In this document: in pieces, positions 11,238 to 23,156 of the stretch | Position numbering within the stretch: the first letter of the stretch is position 1 | Layout of the letters: every line of letters starts with the position of its first letter | NCBI GenBank assembly: GCA_965153355.1 | Contig: OZ231126.1 | Coordinates: 53,382,001 to 53,446,000, forward strand | Source: Flaccisagitta enflata | Lineage: Eukaryota > Chaetognatha > Sagittoidea > Aphragmophora | DNA length: 64,000 nucleotides | Reading direction: 5' to 3' | Notes under the pieces: model-generated | The model's input: the letters and a program-made list of their open reading frames with translations, nothing else | Told to the model about the DNA's origin: nothing | Databases searched by the model: none | Position numbers and translations under genes: made by a program

Positions 11238-12340
11238 GGAGGGATCAAGTATCAGTCACTGGCAGTCTAAGAGCAAAATTGAAGTCTCTCTGTTGAGAGT
11301 GAATCAAGAAAATTGTTTTATCAACCATCACCATCAGACGCTTTCTCAAATTTCCATCGGCGCTTTGGCGATGTTGTTACATCCGCAATCCTCCAACTTG
11401 CTTCATCTCGTAGGCACCCTATATTGACAAAAAAATAACATAGAAAATGGTCAAAAAACGTTACGTCTTTTGACTGCCATAAAATGAATCGTTCAGTGGC
11501 ATCTGTATTGAAAACAACAACAAAAGAGTCATATAAAGAAGAAAGAAAGATGGAAAGATAAAGAGGAGAGAGAGAGAGAGAGAGAAAGAAAGAGAGAGAC
11601 GTGACAGGTCTCTTGTTACCTGTGATTGCCGCCGATTGGTCGATTACTGATTTTTCGCATTTTCTAATTGGTCCAATTGGAAGCCAAGCGAATACATCGA
11701 CAATCGATTTTGCAAGATTATAGACAAAAATGTGTAAAAAAAATGAGCATATATGGTTATCATGTGGTCGGTGGTAACCTGGTACTAAGTCTCATAGATT
11801 TGAGATGCCCCAACCGGCAGTTCCATGCCAACCCGAGCCCACTGTGAGCGATTAGCGACAACCAAATATAATTCATGCCCTATAGTTTGGAAAAAAGTCG
11901 AAGAATACCTTCGGCTTTTTGAGACCTACGGCGGAAATCGATTTTCCCTTTTTCTCATGAGTGGTTTGAGGAAGTTGAACAATTTTGGGAGCCAAATGGG
12001 ACTACTCATGAAATTAATACCTAAGAAAGAGCCTAATCTCCTCTTTCAGATGACGCCAAGCAGAATTCTGTGTGATCGATAATTTCGGAGCTATGATTTT
12101 CTGAATCTTTTTTTATTTTTTCACATTTTTCCCAAAAATGAGGAATTAAGGTATTGAAGTCTATTTGAACTTCAAATTGTCCCAGATGATGATTGTGCAT
12201 GCTGGAAGCAAAGTCTCTCACTGTTTTAGTCGTAGAATCTAAAAGAGGCTTTGTCCATCCATCGGCCAGTCTATCCGTTGGTCTGTTTGTCCATCAGTCT
12301 ATCCATGGTGATCAAGTCAAAAGTGGAAAAACAAGCATTC
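11236..12340. other. no gene recognised
   Basis: Only short frames; a weak GA/GAAA tract at 11560-11600. Nothing else found. Confidence 0.45.
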
Positions 12341-12598
<258 letters not shown>

Positions 12599-12600
12599 AG

Positions 12601-12643
12601 TATTTACGACTTTTTTCCTACGGCGATTAGCCGCCTTTATTGT
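12601..12643 (+). repeat. family D motif next to (CT)n
   Basis: ATTTACGACTTTTTTCC, then the near-palindrome GGCGATTAGCCGCC and CTTTATTG. The inverse complement of the same block is at 18886-18926, there next to (GA)n, so microsatellite and motif travel as a unit. Confidence 0.7.
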
Positions 12644-12874
12644 ATATACTAGGCTATACGACTGTATCCATTCTGCGTCATCCAGGCATTTTTTCGCTGA
12701 CTAAGGCCGAAAAAAATGTCAAATCAATATCAATATTTGCACAACTGCTTTATGTGTAGCAGACGGAAAAAAAATCTTTATACAGTTGATTATCGCTCCA
12801 ACGGATTTCTTGGGACTATCGAATTTTATCTGTTATAGGTGGAATTCTGTTATAGCCAACCTAGGAAATAAAAG

Positions 12875-12995
12875 AACAAGGCCTGATACACGGCAGGACG
12901 GTCGCGGATGGTTGGGTAGGGGCCATAATGCAAAAACTGCTCGAAATTCAGAAATATTTGTTACCGACCTACCGACCCACAATGGGCCGTGACCC
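12875..12995 (+). repeat. family A element, diverged 5' half
   Basis: It begins AACAAGGCCTGATACACGG and carries GTCGCGGATGG and GGGGCC, with a short CCGACC core but no clear terminal hairpin. From 12996 to 13450 I see nothing else recognisable. Confidence 0.55.
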
Positions 12996-13450
12996 GGAAA
13001 GTATTAATGTGTCTTAAAATGTCATGTTATGTCGAAAAAAACATTTTTCCAGTTTTCTTCAAACGTTAGCTAACGTTAGATAGATACCACTAAAGTGACT
13101 ACCTCAAGGCATTCAAAGATAAGGTAGGCATGTCACTAGGTGTGGACGATGTGTGCCAAACTCTAACATTAGCGGGAAAAAAGAGAAATAGACGTTACTG
13201 CAATATGCAAATTAACCAACTTTATCAGAAGAAAAGAGAGAGCGAACAGATTCCTAAACATCTTTTCTTGACTCCAGTCAATCGATGCCTTTGTTTGTTG
13301 TCACGTAACCTTGGTTACGCCATTCAGAAACTCGTTTCAGTGCTGGTTCGTGCATTATGTGTAGTAGGACTATGACAGTATTCATTATGCAACGTTACAA
13401 CTGTGCTTGCCATAAATGTTTTGGTCGGCGATAATGCAGGGAAGCAAATT

Positions 13451-13482
<32 letters not shown>

Positions 13483-13585
13483 GCAACATAGATGACGGCG
13501 ATAACGACTATGACAACAAAGGCAGTGACAAGAAAAGCAACAAAGACGGCAGTAACAATAACTATGACAACAGCAACGACAACAA

Positions 13586-13618
<33 letters not shown>
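13451..13618. repeat. (CAA)n tracts
   Basis: Two (CAA)n runs (13451-13481, about 13581-13618) joined by AC-rich DNA. Asn-rich and Thr-rich frames here are repeat translations. Confidence 0.9.
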
Positions 13619-13619
<1 letters not shown>

Positions 13620-13795
13620 AGTCAAAACAGTAGCCACAAAAACAACAACCACACATGTACATGCATGCGTACGTGCGTGCATGCATGCGTGCATGAAACC
13701 CACTGGTGCACTCAATTTGATGCCAGCATTCACAACTTTCTGCTAAATTATTTCAAAGTTCAAATGGACTTCAGTTAACTCAATATCTCATTTTT

Positions 13796-14558
13796 AAGGG
13801 GTTGGTTGGTCCCCGGTCTGTGTCGGGGGTTGTTTTTAGCCACGGTGATGGTGGTTTAGGTCGGTTAAGGGGTTGGTTGGTCCCCAATCTGCGTCGGGGG
13901 TTGTTTTTAGCCACGGTGATGGTGGTTTAGGTCGGTTAAGGGGTTGGTTGGTCCCCGGTCTGCGTCGGGGGTTGTTTTTAGCCACGGTGATGGTGGTTTA
14001 GGTTGGTTAAGGCGTTGGTTGGTCCCCGGTCTGCGTCGGGGGTTGTTTTTAGCCACGGTGATGGTGGTTTAGGTCGGTTAAGGGGTTGGTTGGTCCCCGG
14101 TCTGCGTCGGGGGTTGTTTTTAGCCACGGTGATGGTGGTTTAGGTCGGTTAAGGGGTTGGTTGGTCCCCGGTCTGCGTCGGGGGTTGTTTTTAGCCACGG
14201 TGATGGTGGTTTAGGTCGGTTAAGGGGTTGGTTGGTCCCCGGTCTGCGTCGGGGGTTGTTTTTAGCCACGGTGATGGTGGTTTAGGTCGGTTAAGGGGTT
14301 GGTTGGTCCCCGGTCTGCGTCGGGGGTTGTTTTTAGCCACGGTGATGGTGGTTTAGGTCGGTTAAGGGGTTGGTTGGTCCCCGGTCTGCGTCGGGGGTTG
14401 TTTTTAGCCACGGTGATGGTGGTTTAGGTCGGTTAAGGGGTTGGTTGGTCCCCGGTCTGCGTCGGGGGTTGTTTTTAGCCACGGTGATGGTGGTTTAGGT
14501 CAGTTAAGGGGTTGGTTGGTCCCCGGTCTGCGTCGGGGGTTGTTTTTAGCCACGGTGC
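13796..14558. repeat. 71-bp satellite, about 10.7 copies
   Basis: The 71-bp unit (AAGGGGTTGGTTGGTCCCCG, then CTGCGTCGGGGGTTG, GCCACGGTGATGGTGG) recurs with starts at 13796, 13867, 13938, 14009 and every 71 bp after. Copies differ at only a few positions, so the array is young or homogenised. The last copy stops after 53 bp. Confidence 0.97.
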
Positions 14559-14603
14559 GACCGACACGCCAAGGTGAAGAGTCGCATGTCGGCGACTAAA
14601 AAT
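14559..14603 (+). repeat. family A-type terminal hairpin at the end of the satellite
   Basis: GCGACCGACACGCC leads into GAGTCGCATGTCGGCGACT followed by AAAAA, the end structure of family A. The 71-bp satellite may therefore be the expanded core of such an element. Confidence 0.6.
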
Positions 14604-15838
14604 GGTTGAAAGGACTAGGAATCAATGTTTGTTATACGCGGAATTTCGTTAAAAGCGGGTCCGTTGGAGCTTGGTTCAACTGCAGTGGTAATTGATGCCC
14701 TTCATTTTATTGTGTGCTGGGACCAGCGACAGACAAATAGACGACGGACAGGCAGACAGACAGCAGACAGGAAGACAGCTAGAACGATACACAGACGTAA
14801 CCACACAGAGACAGACAGGATTGACCAACACAGACGAAGCCAGACACAGACAGACAGAAAAATTTAAATGGTGAACAGGTATGAACTCATCGTTTGCTTG
14901 GAATAAAACATCACATTTTTCATCGAGGTTTTCACAAACACCGGAGCCAACAGTCCCTCTGCTCCGCCACGTCGCCTTCGCCATCGCACGTTACGCCATT
15001 TCTAAACCTTTTAGCGGTCAGGGAAACGGACTGACAGAGACTGCAATGATCGCCCTGTCATCAAAAGCAGCTGATTCTGACAAAACCCAGAGCAGAACCT
15101 CTGTGTTCAAAGTTTTTGTTTTGAACAATTCTGAATGGTTCTGTCTGAGAGCACATAACCTACCCTTTTTTACAAGATTTAGTGGCAGTGGCTTAAGGGT
15201 TTTGGCTCTAAATATTTGAAGAAATCTAAGCCTTTAATGAGAAGTGAGTTGAAAGAAAACACCTGAAAAATAGTGACAAAATTTTGCTTACCTCAAGTAT
15301 CAACGATTTGGTTTTTGTTCTAATCAGTAATCAGTAATCAGTAATCAGTAATCAAAACTTGGACTGATATTTTTCTTTCAAAATCAATCAGATTATTCTT
15401 GATTGTACAATTCAAAATGGCGTTGATTTAAAGATACAGGGGTCATCTTATCTATTCATTGGTGCAAACCATACAGGGTTTTTCAGGCCAACACGCCGAT
15501 TACAAAACGACATTTCTCAGCTGCCAGAAATGTCAAATGAGAAATAGATTCTGAAAAAAGGTTTGGGCAGCTCGTGAGCTCCAATTTGGTCTGTTGACTT
15601 TGTTTATAGTTAGTTTCCAAGACGTTTACCCATTAGAGATCTTTTTAAAAGAACTCGATTTTTCCATTGCCATTACCATTTCTCCTACGTGAAACAAGCA
15701 TCAACTTTGAAAGAGCACAACTTCTAAACAAATTAAGTTACAGACCTCAGATTGGTCCCATTTTAAAGAGTTGTCTTTGCTCTTTAGAATGCGACCGATC
15801 CGGGGTATGCGACTCAATTCATTTAGAAGCAGTGCCCC
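14604..15838. other. no gene supported
   Basis: A 112-codon frame at 14881-15219 (+) has no domain I recognise and a competing frame on the other strand. Other content: a GACAGACA-rich patch at 14740-14860 and a (TAATCAG)n repeat at about 15324-15352. Confidence 0.4.
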
Positions 15839-16082
15839 TCAATAGTTGATGCTACTTGGTAGTGAAAGTGGGCCCCGCGAGATCGTGTAGGTGCGCCATT
15901 CAATCATCAACTTCCACAAGCTGATGAAGGTGAAGACGCTCAAAATGCTGACGTTTGTCATTATCAAAACTCCATATGAGTACCAACAGTAGACTTTACC
16001 AACGGACTGACCAACCATGTAACAATAAAAAGACCAACAGGAGGAAGAACGCAATGTGAAGCTGCTACATTGGGAAAAACAT
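15839..16082 (-). CDS. possible terminal exon of a membrane protein
   Basis: On the minus strand an acceptor-like TGTACACAG is followed by 80 in-frame codons and a stop. The frame contains one strongly hydrophobic segment (GVLIMTNVSILSVFTFISLW) flanked by charged residues (KLMIEWR), with an aromatic/Cys stretch before it (VYCWYSY). This resembles the last membrane segment of the XK-related genes nearby, but the similarity is only in pattern. No upstream exon was found on this strand. It may be a pseudogene fragment or a chance frame. Confidence 0.25.
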
Positions 16083-16254
16083 CTGTGTACAGTTTGAGAT
16101 CAAATGAGGATTGCTACGCAACCGCATGGTATTTTTCCAGCTTACTTTTCTCTACCAAAAATAACTGATTTTAATCAATTGTAGGAACACATTGTCAGGA
16201 CACAATGTCGGGACGCAGTTTCAGAACAAAAAAAAAAACAATGAAAAAAAAATC

Positions 16255-16522
16255 ATAACCTAAAGTAACTTTAAATAACTCAAAATGACTTAAAATGACT
16301 GAAAATAACTTTAAATGACAACATATCAAAAAAATTCAAATAATGAAAAAAAAAAGACTTATCATGACTTAAAACAACTTTAAATAACTTAAAATGACTT
16401 GAAATAACGTCAAACGGCGAAAAAAAGCTAAGCGTCTCCGACAGACAGACAGACAGAAGACCGATGGACCGACCAACAGACGGACAGAGTGGGTCATAGA
16501 GTCGCGTGCACGCGACTAAAAA
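16255..16522 (+). repeat. family A element with AATGACTT-type core
   Basis: The core is a degenerate repeat of about 10 bp (AAATGACTTA-like), then (GACA/GACC)n, then the terminal hairpin GAGTCGCGTGCACGCGACT plus AAAAA. The 5' boundary is unclear. Confidence 0.65.
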
Positions 16523-16613
16523 GTCTGAATCATGTCGACCAAGTGCTGCAAATAGCTGTATCAAATGGTATCATGCAAATCAAATGTTTTGTTTGGTTTT
16601 AAATTTGTTGCTA

Positions 16614-17202
16614 CAGTATGATTCTTTTGAAATGCAACATAAGAAACCTATATATCTCTGCTCTCGAGCATTATGGCAAGGTGCGGATTGCACCATTGGA
16701 TAGAGCATGAAAAACTATTTTTTTAATGTCTTTTCTGATGTCATGATGCAATATGATGTATCTCTACCACCAAGCCAGTAAAAACATTGACATCTTCAAC
16801 ATCTGGAAATTGGCTGTCTGATTCTCCTTCTAAAAAAGATGAGGAAGATCCGTTGATCAAATAATTGGTGATCATGAGGCCAACTCAATCATGACACAAA
16901 TATTTTCAAAAGTATGACTAGAAAATCACACGGAAGCCCCTTGATTGCCGATTTTTTTACCAACTGAACCCCCTCCTTTTTTTGGAGGGAGAATCAGACA
17001 GCCAATTTCTTGACGTTAGAGATGTCAATGTTTTTACTGGCATCGCAGTAGACATATGTCATGATGCATCACGATATCAGAAAAAAACATAGAAAAAATA
17101 GTTTTTCAAGCTCTATCCAATGATGCAATCTGCATCTTGCTACAATGCTCAGGAGCGGAGACTTATAGGTTTCTTATGTTGCATTCCAAAAGAATCATAC
17201 TG
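16614..17202. mobile_element. 589-bp fold-back MITE, TA target, CAGT ends
   Basis: The ends CAGTATGATTCTTTTG and CAAAAGAATCATACTG continue as imperfect inverted arms of about 240 bp around a 100-bp centre. TA flanks both sides. CAGT ends and TA duplication are typical of Tc1/mariner. No transposase frame. Confidence 0.85.
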
Positions 17203-17372
17203 TAAAACCATTCCCTTTGACAAAGGACTTTCATTACTTTTTGCAGCTGTCAATGACTATCTTGGTAATGATGACTCACTTTTGTCTGTTTGTGATACAA
17301 GAACCTGAAAAATGACGTTTTCATGCATTTTTTATGGTACAATTCAAGGAGGTTTACATTGATCCATTATCA

Positions 17373-17737
17373 AACAAGGCCAACACCTATAAGTCCCGTG
17401 CGATACTTACAGACTTAAAATGACTTAGAATGACTAAAAATGCCTTAGAATGACTTAGAATGCCTGAGAATGACTTACAATGACTTAAGATGACTTAAAA
17501 TGATCAAAAAGGACTTAAAACGATAAAATGACCTAATGACCGAAAATGACTTAGAATGACTAAAAATGACTTAGAATGACTTAGAATGAGTGAGAACGCC
17601 TTAAAATTACTTAGAATGACTGAAAATGACTTAAAGAAATAAAAGTGATAAAAAAAGTAAAGTGTGACCAACCAACCAACCGACCGACCAACCGACGGAC
17701 AAAGCGGGTTGTAGAGTCGCGTGCACGCGACTAAAAA
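17373..17737 (+). repeat. family A element with 10-bp minisatellite core
   Basis: It starts AACAAGGCCAAC with motif AGTCCCGTGCG. The core is about 230 bp of AATGACTTAG-like units, then (GACC)n, and it ends GAGTCGCGTGCACGCGACT plus AAAAA. The core differs completely from other A copies while the ends are kept. Confidence 0.75.
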
Positions 17738-18125
17738 TTCCAAGTCAAAATCATTCATAATCTTTCACTTCATTTTTGGCATAACTCTTTCCAAAAGCCA
17801 CACACTTTCCCGGGTACACAATTGGGCCCTGGTTTGTAGAACTACTATATTTTAGCTTCCTCTGTATCAAATTTCAGCCCACTGAATGCATTATTTTTAC
17901 CAATTTATATCGTTTTGCCTGTTCGCCTAATTATGTGAGAGGTGTTAGTATCAGTTTGGTTTGATGATAGGGTAGCGAAAAATCATGCCATAACATTTCT
18001 AGCAAATCTAAGGATCAAGAAGTAAACCAGAATCTTCTGTTAAAACAGTATCCAATGGATACTATCCATAGACCATGACATAATTTTGTCATGCCAATTC
18101 TCAATGATTCTATGATTTTTAAGTA

Positions 18126-18329
18126 TTTTCAGTCGCATACTACGCAACTCTACACCCCTCTATGTCGGTCCGTCGGTCCATCGGTCAGTCGGTCGGTCCC
18201 GTTTTTACTTTTTCGGCATTTTTGAGCTTTTTGAGCCAACTGCTCCTGCCCAAATGCCCTAGTTACCTTCTTCAGCACTGCTCCTGCCCACCCGCACGCG
18301 ACTGGGGTAGCCGTGTATCCGGCCTTGTT
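18126..18329 (-). repeat. family A element, complete
   Basis: Read on the minus strand: AACAAGGCCGGATACACGG, AGTCGCGTGCGGGTGGGC, core (GACC)n, then the hairpin GAGTTGCGTAGTATGCGACT. The family's usual conserved blocks (GGGCAGGAGCAG) are present. Confidence 0.8.
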
Positions 18330-18647
18330 CACTGTAGGGTCAACGCCATGGCACTGATAACTTGATAACGTCAGATGCGCTGAGACAATTTGATATGGCG
18401 CCTTGTGCACATTTGTCCTTCAATGGTCTGATCTGAGCAAAAGCATTTGAAAAAGAAAGCATAGTTTGCGATGACCCAATTGCTTTTTTCCTACTTTTAC
18501 TTTCCGTTTCTGTTGAAAATATGAATCGTAAACGTTCAAACTGGGAACAAGATCAACGGACCGAGCTTGAACTTGAAGTAAATTTGATGCCAATAAAGCA
18601 AAAATCAAATTCTCGGCCATTCTGGATTAATATCTAAATTTTCCATC

Positions 18648-18931
18648 ATGAGTTTCCAAAAATTCATCCGCATTTTTAAGTTTTGTGGCGGAGCTTTATT
18701 CACTATCATGGACATCGGATTTGATGTGCGTCTCGCCTATGAATACTGGAACAACAGTATGACACCCGAAAAAAATCTTTCTACCAATAACCAAGACGAT
18801 CTTTCCGAGGCAAGTCAAAAAAGACGAACTTTGATGGCAGAAACTATGGGGCTCTACTTAAAAAAACAAGGCCAACACTTACCAATAAAGGCGGCTAATC
18901 GCCGTAGGAAAAAAGTCGTAAATGCTGTAAG

Positions 18932-19010
<79 letters not shown>

Positions 19011-21209
19011 AACAGGCAGCCATTATTAGATAATCAAAAATTGAAATGAATTATCGCATTTCTATTTTATGACCAATCAAGTTTTCGTGGAACACGTTTT
19101 GGTTCTAATCATACAGTGTCGTTATTTTGAGGGTAGGAGTTGGAAATCAACTGCGATGAGTACATCATGAATCCCGAACACAATCGTCTTTTTGCAATGT
19201 TCACGACGGGTTGGATCACCGCTGGTGGTTTATGTCAAGTCCTCATTGTTATTTCCAACTTGTGGCGTCGTGATCCCCTCTTTCTGACGCTTCCAAATAC
19301 TATCCGAGTTCTCCTCTTTATTGCCACGCTGTTCTTGATGGGTCCTGTGGTGATGAATTTGTACGCCGCCTATTGCATACTGATTCATGAAAATAACAAC
19401 CGGAAAGAAGAACTAAGGTAGGATTGTTGGAATTTATTCATAGACCGACATGAACTGCTACAGGGTCTCCCCCGTTAAATAATCCATAACACAACAAAAT
19501 GTTGCCAATCCTGAAAATGGTAAAGTCATCAAAAAAGGCGGCTCATGGCACGGAAAAAGTAAAAAATGTTTTCTTTTCTGTTTCATTCTTTTTGTCTCTC
19601 CTTCCTCATCTCCACATTTCTTCCCCATGCTCTGTTTAAAGCGCTCTTCCATCCTTACTCACTTCCTCGGCTTTCTCACCCGTCCTCTTCAAACATTAAA
19701 AAACTCTGAAGATATTGACTGCACAAAATTGTGTGCAATGCCATCTGAAAAAGCATGGTCACATTTGATTAACTCGTAAATTTGATGCATAGTCGCATTC
19801 TGTCTCAAAGGTGCTAAAAATGAGGGGACACGGTCAGGATCCCCAGTTGTAAATATCCCCTGCCCCCCTAAAAAACTACTAAGGGGCCCTAATAAGATGG
19901 TAGAATAAAGATGCCATGTTCTTTTTGGTCATACTTGAAAAAAAAAAAAGGAAATTTTGCTGCGTCATGTTTCTTTATCTCATGTATTACATCAGTGTTT
20001 AGAATACAAATACAGTAACTGGTCCTTGACATCTTACTGTACTTGCTTACAGACTAAATTGTATATTGGCAAGACTCAAGTTGTGTGAGGCTGTGGTAGA
20101 ATCAATGCCCCAGCTTATTACGCAGTATATCAACGTATTTGTCAGGTCCAAAACATGTCCAGGGTATGTATTAGCTTTTGATGCCGACTTGCATGATGGG
20201 ATGTAATTGATCAACACGATATGAAGATAGATAAACACTTTAAGTGCCTATAAAGGCCATAATCAGCTGTTATGTTTCACATCTATGAATGGAGTGAATA
20301 TTATTCTTAAAGCTGAAATGATCTAACGCGTGTTTTCTATTTTTCCGTTCCAATTCCAGTGAATGGAGGGGGATGTCAAGAACCCAAGAGCTTTCTGTAA
20401 TTACATCGCACATAAGCTTGTGCAGCTCCTTCTTATTGTTCATCGTTGAAAGGCGTCGTTCAGTGTGGATCAACCCTCAACACCCACAGCTTGCGTCTAT
20501 CCTACCCATCTTCCTCCTTGTTTCTTCCTCCATCGCGAGCGGAGTCCAACAATTTCGTTATTTTGAATTCTTTCGCGATTTTTCTTACTTTTCTTTCGAC
20601 CTATTTATAATCATGAACACTTTTTCCGTGTTGTTTACAATATTTGTTCTATGTGTTCCTCAGCGCATTCAGTGGCTTTCAGGTCGACAATGGATAATCG
20701 CACGCACCACCGTTCATTTGCTCTTCAGTACCGCGTGTATGATCAACCTTATCGCGTATTATTATAAGATGCCACATGGGCCGAGAAACTGGTTTACCAA
20801 GTCGGTAAAAGAATGGGGCGTGTATTTATTTCGACTTGTCATATCCAATTTCATCATTCATTTCCTTTTTGGACTTGTTATCTTTTCGGGGATCAACATA
20901 GCCGGTCCATTTTCTGTCGTCCTTTCTTTCCCAGTTTTCCTCCTGCGAAAATTAGCCAATTTGTGTTGCTGCTGCTGCTTCTTCAGCGACGAAAAGCGAG
21001 ATGCCTTCAATGAGCGTCTAGATATGCTGTTGCGACCGGCTGGAACTATCATTGAGAATTTAAGCTGGATGGAAGGGGAAGAATTGAAAGGAGAGAAGGA
21101 TCAAGAAGAGATGGAAGCGATAAGCAAAGATAGTGCCGGAGCTAGCATGGGAGAAGAACAAGCAGAGGTGAAGACTGAAGGAGACAACAAAGATGAATAC
21201 GATATCTAA
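18648..21209 (+). CDS. XK-related membrane protein 1 (putative phospholipid scramblase family)
   Basis: Four exons: 18648-18926, about 19137-19417, 20053-20163 and 20360-21209; phases agree throughout (0, 2, 2), giving about 506 aa. XK-related proteins are multi-pass membrane proteins; some members scramble phospholipids after caspase cleavage, and XK itself partners Kell and VPS13A. Evidence: a first membrane helix with the family's acidic pair (IMDIGFDVRLAYEYW), a second helix (FTTGWITAGGLCQVL), and the hallmark ESMPQLITQYI in exon 3 after LARLKLCEAVV. Five or more hydrophobic segments follow in exon 4. The protein then has five consecutive cysteines (LANLCCCCCFFSDEKR) just after the last helix, a likely palmitoylation site, and an acidic C-terminal tail of about 60 residues. 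The exon 1 donor (GCT|GTAAGA) lies inside a family D repeat, so the last 20 codons of exon 1 may be repeat-derived. The exon 2 acceptor is weak (GGTAG|GAG), with an in-frame stop just upstream. Which family member it is cannot be said. Confidence 0.8.
18886..18926 (-). repeat. family D motif overlapping the exon 1 donor of XK-related gene 1
   Basis: CCAATAAAGGCGGCTAATCG and following bases are the inverse complement of 12601-12643. It encodes the end of exon 1 and supplies GTAAGA, and is followed at once by (GA)n. Confidence 0.7.
18936..19008. repeat. (GA)n microsatellite in intron 1
   Basis: About 72 bp of GA starting 10 bp after the exon 1 donor. Confidence 0.97.
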
Positions 21210-21306
21210 AGATTTAATTCCCCTTTAGCTGGTTCAGCTATGGCTAATGATCTGATAACTGTCCAGATGATGCGCACAATGATCGGTATACTGTGAACCT
21301 TTTCTT

Positions 21307-21312
21307 AATAAA
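21307..21312 (+). promoter_or_regulatory. polyadenylation signal AATAAA
   Basis: AATAAA lies 98 bp after the stop codon of XK-related gene 1. Another AATAAA lies near 21367. Confidence 0.5.
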
Positions 21313-21629
21313 TGGAGCAGTAGATCAAAGCAGAATATTGTATCAAATTTTATTTCAGCAATTCCAATAAATACATTGAAATGAAACATTGTAAATCATA
21401 CTTAACAAGAACAAGCGCATTAAAAGATCAAAAAAACAACTTGTCATTTTGATTGACATGGCTATTTCCTCAATAGTAATACTTAGATAGGGAGATCTTT
21501 TTTTCTTTTTAACTCATTCATACAGCAATTAGTATATGAATGGAGACTTACTGTTATACCAGTATTACTATGTACTGTTATACCAGTATTACGTAAGCAA
21601 AATGATCAAAATGGTGAAATCTAATCTAA

Positions 21630-21787
21630 AGGTGTGTCTGCATTAATCAGCTTCTTCGGATATCTTATTTGAATATTAATATCCGGATATTTCATGTAGT
21701 AAATTTTGTAAATTCACTATGTAGAATATCCGGATATTGATATCCAGATAAAATATCCAAATAATATGGTGAATGCAGACGCACCCT
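21630..21787. mobile_element. 158-bp inverted-repeat element with about 20-bp flanking duplication
   Basis: The ends are AGGTGTGTCTGCATTAATC and GGTGAATGCAGACGCACCCT. The flanks on both sides read AAATGGTGAAATCTAATC plus AA (21609-21629, 21788-21808) with one mismatch. A duplication this long is unusual for a terminal-inverted-repeat element. Internal GGATAT repeats form a second stem. Confidence 0.7.
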
Positions 21788-21808
21788 AAATGGTGAAATC
21801 TAATCAAA

Positions 21809-22483
21809 ATTTTGTAATGCCATTCATCATGACCAAATAATCTAAATAGATTCACTCTGACATCTAAGCGGTCCGAAACCAAAAAAAAACTTTAAAACAT
21901 ATGAAGTAAAATGAAATTCCAAAAATTGAAACGTTTCTGCTTATTGTTTCCATCAACCCATTTACGGTAAATTATCTTCTAAGACATGTTGCTCATCTAC
22001 ATCTATTTACGAGCCATTGAAAGCCATCAGTCACCCCCGTTGCGTTGCAAACATCAACCGAGTTCACCTGATAAAAAAGTAAAAAAGAAATTTTCATTCA
22101 CCATACAGTCAATGCGGCCACAAATACACACATCTTATCATTTAAGAAACTTTTTAATAAAAGACATGAGCCTGAGATTTGCCTAAATTTTAAGAGAAAC
22201 GCCTAGGCTGAGTTTAAATATCAGCATTTCATATGTTTAAGAAATTAACAGTCCAAGTGAAACAAGATGTTTGAGCCTTAAGATGGTAAAACATTTAGAA
22301 ACACCTTGGCCAAGTTCAAAATATGATTTCTCTTATATAGAAAAAGGTATATGATGGGGAAATGATCATGGTCTGGTAACGTCATTGTGTCTTTAGAATA
22401 ACCTTTCAGTCAGCACCATAGGCTAGTAACTAGTAAGGTGGAGCGAATCAAGAAGATTGAAGGTGGAAAAAAAGTCGTTGGAA
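21809..22483. other. no feature seen
   Basis: AT-rich intergenic DNA with only short frames. Confidence 0.5.
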
Positions 22484-22622
22484 TTTTTAGTCGCGGACAC
22501 CCGACTCTGGAACTTGCCATGTTGGTCGGTCGGTCCATAATCAATACAGAATGTAAGCAATTGTTTGATATTCCGCCCCTGCCAACCCGTCCGCTACTGG
22601 GGGGAGTGTATTCGGCCTAGTT
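22484..22622 (-). repeat. family A element, GCGGAC subfamily, short
   Basis: On the minus strand the 5' motif is AGTAGCGGACGGG and the terminal hairpin ends GTCCGCGACT. The core is only one GGTC pair. From 22623 to 23156 I see nothing but a GGTTGG run at 23108. Confidence 0.7.
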
Positions 22623-23156
22623 TTCTTCCGTTTACGATAGCCAAAATGGCTAGATTTGATACAAATATGATCAGTTTTCAATCGTAAGCACCTACTTATA
22701 CATGAATGCTTCATACAAAGCCTTTTTTGGTGACAAAATTGATTAAATTGATAGAGAATACAGAAGTTTACTAAACACCCTCTTCTGAGTCAAGATAGAG
22801 GCCCATATTCGCGAAAACACGCTATAACACGTTGTAGATTAGTCAATGCTGAATTCAAATCTGTTTTCAGAATTAATCTGTAACGTGGCGAAAAAATGGC
22901 GAGAGAGAACACCGACTACCCATAGTCATAAACTTTGCCTTTGAAAATAGTCATCTTTAATGAGAGCAAAAATGATTACTAAATAGCACCATGGAATGGA
23001 CATGTACTGTAGAGAAGACGCGAATCATCTTATGGCATGTTGCTATGGAATTGTTTTTTGGTAACAAGCTACAGGAATCTAAAAGCCACTTCGTGGACCC
23101 TTTGTAGGTTGGTTGGTTGGTCAGTCTGTTGGTCACTCCCTCGCTATTTTTTAATA

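Noticed and set aside
13796-14558. Regular repeats suggesting a CRISPR-like array
   Set aside because: The 71-bp units are contiguous with no unique spacers, and the genome is animal.
14881-15219. 112-codon frame on the plus strand
   Set aside because: No domain, no splice context, and an overlapping frame on the other strand of similar length.
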